Part shown: in pieces, positions 50,991-51,858 of the stretch
Layout of the letters: each line of letters starts with the position of its first letter
Numbering within the stretch: position 1 is the stretch's first letter
NCBI GenBank assembly: GCA_934394435.1
Contig: CAKRRN010000015.1
Coordinates: 1-51,858, forward strand
Source: an uncultured Bacteroidaceae bacterium
GTDB lineage: Bacteria > Bacteroidota > Bacteroidia > Bacteroidales > Bacteroidaceae
DNA: 51,858 bases
Direction of reading: 5' to 3'
Program-made: the position numbers and the translations under genes
The notes under the pieces: generated by a model
What the model saw: the letters and a program-made list of their open reading frames with translations, nothing else
Database searches by the model: none
What the model was told of the DNA's origin: nothing

Positions 50991-51858
50991 ATGTATACAA
51001 ACATGACAACCCGTGTAGCCTGCCTGTTGATGGCGGCAATGGCATCAACCACTCCTTCTGCTTTCGCTCAGAAGATGAATATCGAATACAAGGGTGATAC
51101 TACTATTATTAAGGTGGAGAATCCTACCAAGTATCTTCTCCTCCCTATCCAAGAGGAGAAGGATGAGGCTCAGGTGTTGCTCGACACAGGTAGCAAGGAC
51201 GATACCTGGATGGACGTTCGCCTGGCTCAGAATGGTTCCGATTATTATGTGCCATTCGCCTTGGGCAAGGGCAAGACGGCCACAGTCAAGATTCTCGGCT
51301 TGAAGAAGGATGCTTTGGCACTCAATCTGATGAAGCTCAGCGATACCTTCGACACCACCAACACCGATTACTATCGCCCATCTTATCACTTCACTCCGCT
51401 CTATGGTTGGATGAATGACCCTAACGGCATGGTGTATAAGGATGGCGAGTATCATCTCTATTTTCAGTATAATCCATACGGCTCCAAGTGGGGCAACATG
51501 CATTGGGGACACGCTGTAAGCAAGGATCTCATCCATTGGGAGCATCTCGACCCAGCTATCGCTCGTGACCCAGTGGGTCATATTTTCTCTGGTAGCTCCG
51601 TTGTCGATAAGAAGAACACCGCTGGCTTTGGCAAGGATGCCATCATCGCCATCTATACCAACAATAGCGTAAATCACGACGAGGTGCAGTGCATCGCTTA
51701 CAGCAACGACAATGGTCGTACCTTTACCAAGTACGAGGGCAACCCTGTGTTGACCCCTTTCGATGGATTGAAGGACTTCCGAGACCCGAAGGTGTTCTGG
51801 TATGAGAAGGGCAAGTGCTGGTACATGATTGTATCTGCCGACAAGGAGACTCGTTTCT
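50991..51858 (+). CDS. GH32 family fructan hydrolase (partial, runs off the window end)
   Basis: 289 codons are visible and the frame is open at the edge. A signal peptide (residues 1-26, PSAFAQ) precedes a DUF4980-type N-terminal domain (about 27-128). The GH32 five-blade propeller begins with YGWMNDPNGMV near residue 139, whose Asp is the nucleophile. FQYNPYGSKWGNMHWGH follows, and FRDPKVF near residue 263 carries the transition-state Asp. The acid/base Glu motif lies beyond the window. GH32 enzymes cut levan, inulin or sucrose-type fructosides, and the visible part does not decide between them. An in-frame ATG at 51003 is an alternative start. Confidence 0.92.
   Translation, partial: MYTNMTTRVACLLMAAMASTTPSAFAQKMNIEYKGDTTIIKVENPTKYLLLPIQEEKDEAQVLLDTGSKDDTWMDVRLAQNGSDYYVPFALGKGKTATVKILGLKKDALALNLMKLSDTFDTTNTDYYRPSYHFTPLYGWMNDPNGMVYKDGEYHLYFQYNPYGSKWGNMHWGHAVSKDLIHWEHLDPAIARDPVGHIFSGSSVVDKKNTAGFGKDAIIAIYTNNSVNHDEVQCIAYSNDNGRTFTKYEGNPVLTPFDGLKDFRDPKVFWYEKGKCWYMIVSADKETRF

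Overview
The window is chromosomal DNA of a member of the Bacteroidales, most likely a Prevotella-type gut or rumen bacterium. The evidence is a SusC/SusD pair, a hybrid two-component regulator, DUF4923 and Lnb (DUF4105) family proteins, lipoproteins with acidic residues after the lipid cysteine, and about fifteen promoters of the Bacteroidetes form TTTG-N19..21-TAnnTTTG. The genus is inference. No rRNA, tRNA, CRISPR array, prophage or complete insertion sequence was seen.

Region 1 (1-18.4 kb) is mostly housekeeping. It holds a small Cys/Asp-rich lipoprotein, the tRNA methylthiotransferase mtaB, two family 2 glycosyltransferases, radC, a SufT-like Fe-S factor, lpxH, a two-domain M16 peptidase lipoprotein, a GH95 alpha-L-fucosidase, an unknown secreted protein, a SlyD-like isomerase, aroC, an endonuclease/exonuclease/phosphatase protein, a YgjP-like metalloprotease and a Gfo/Idh/MocA oxidoreductase. 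aroC and the EEP gene overlap tail to tail.

Region 2 (18.4-33 kb) is envelope biogenesis. A leftward cluster runs coaX, outer-membrane barrel protein, lptC, CNNM/CorC-type protein and a PpiD-like chaperone. Diverging from it is a rightward operon: an Lnb-family lipoprotein N-acyltransferase-like protein, an alkaline-phosphatase-fold protein whose metal ligands are mostly replaced, secA, and an acidic protein of unknown function. A DUF4923 gene faces this operon.

Region 3 (33-52 kb) is nutrient capture. It contains a SusC/SusD/surface-lipoprotein operon with no local glycoside hydrolase or regulator, a secreted M6 metalloprotease, an Rpn-type PD-(D/E)XK nuclease/transposase preceded by a possible 30-residue peptide, and ogt. 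The window ends in the start of a probable fructan locus: a hybrid two-component sensor with a periplasmic sugar-binding domain, a TonB-dependent receptor, and a GH32 enzyme cut by the window edge. TGAACG half-sites between the sensor and receptor genes look like the sensor's operator.

The least explained signal is in the gene-free stretches. Three of them (78-165, 18089-18151, 32050-32137) carry unrelated short tandem arrays with a period of 21 or 22 bp, close to two helical turns, and each unit carries some degree of internal dyad symmetry. A two-unit version with the same spacing lies at 40575-40618. A hairpin terminator of shared sequence also occurs at two distant loci.
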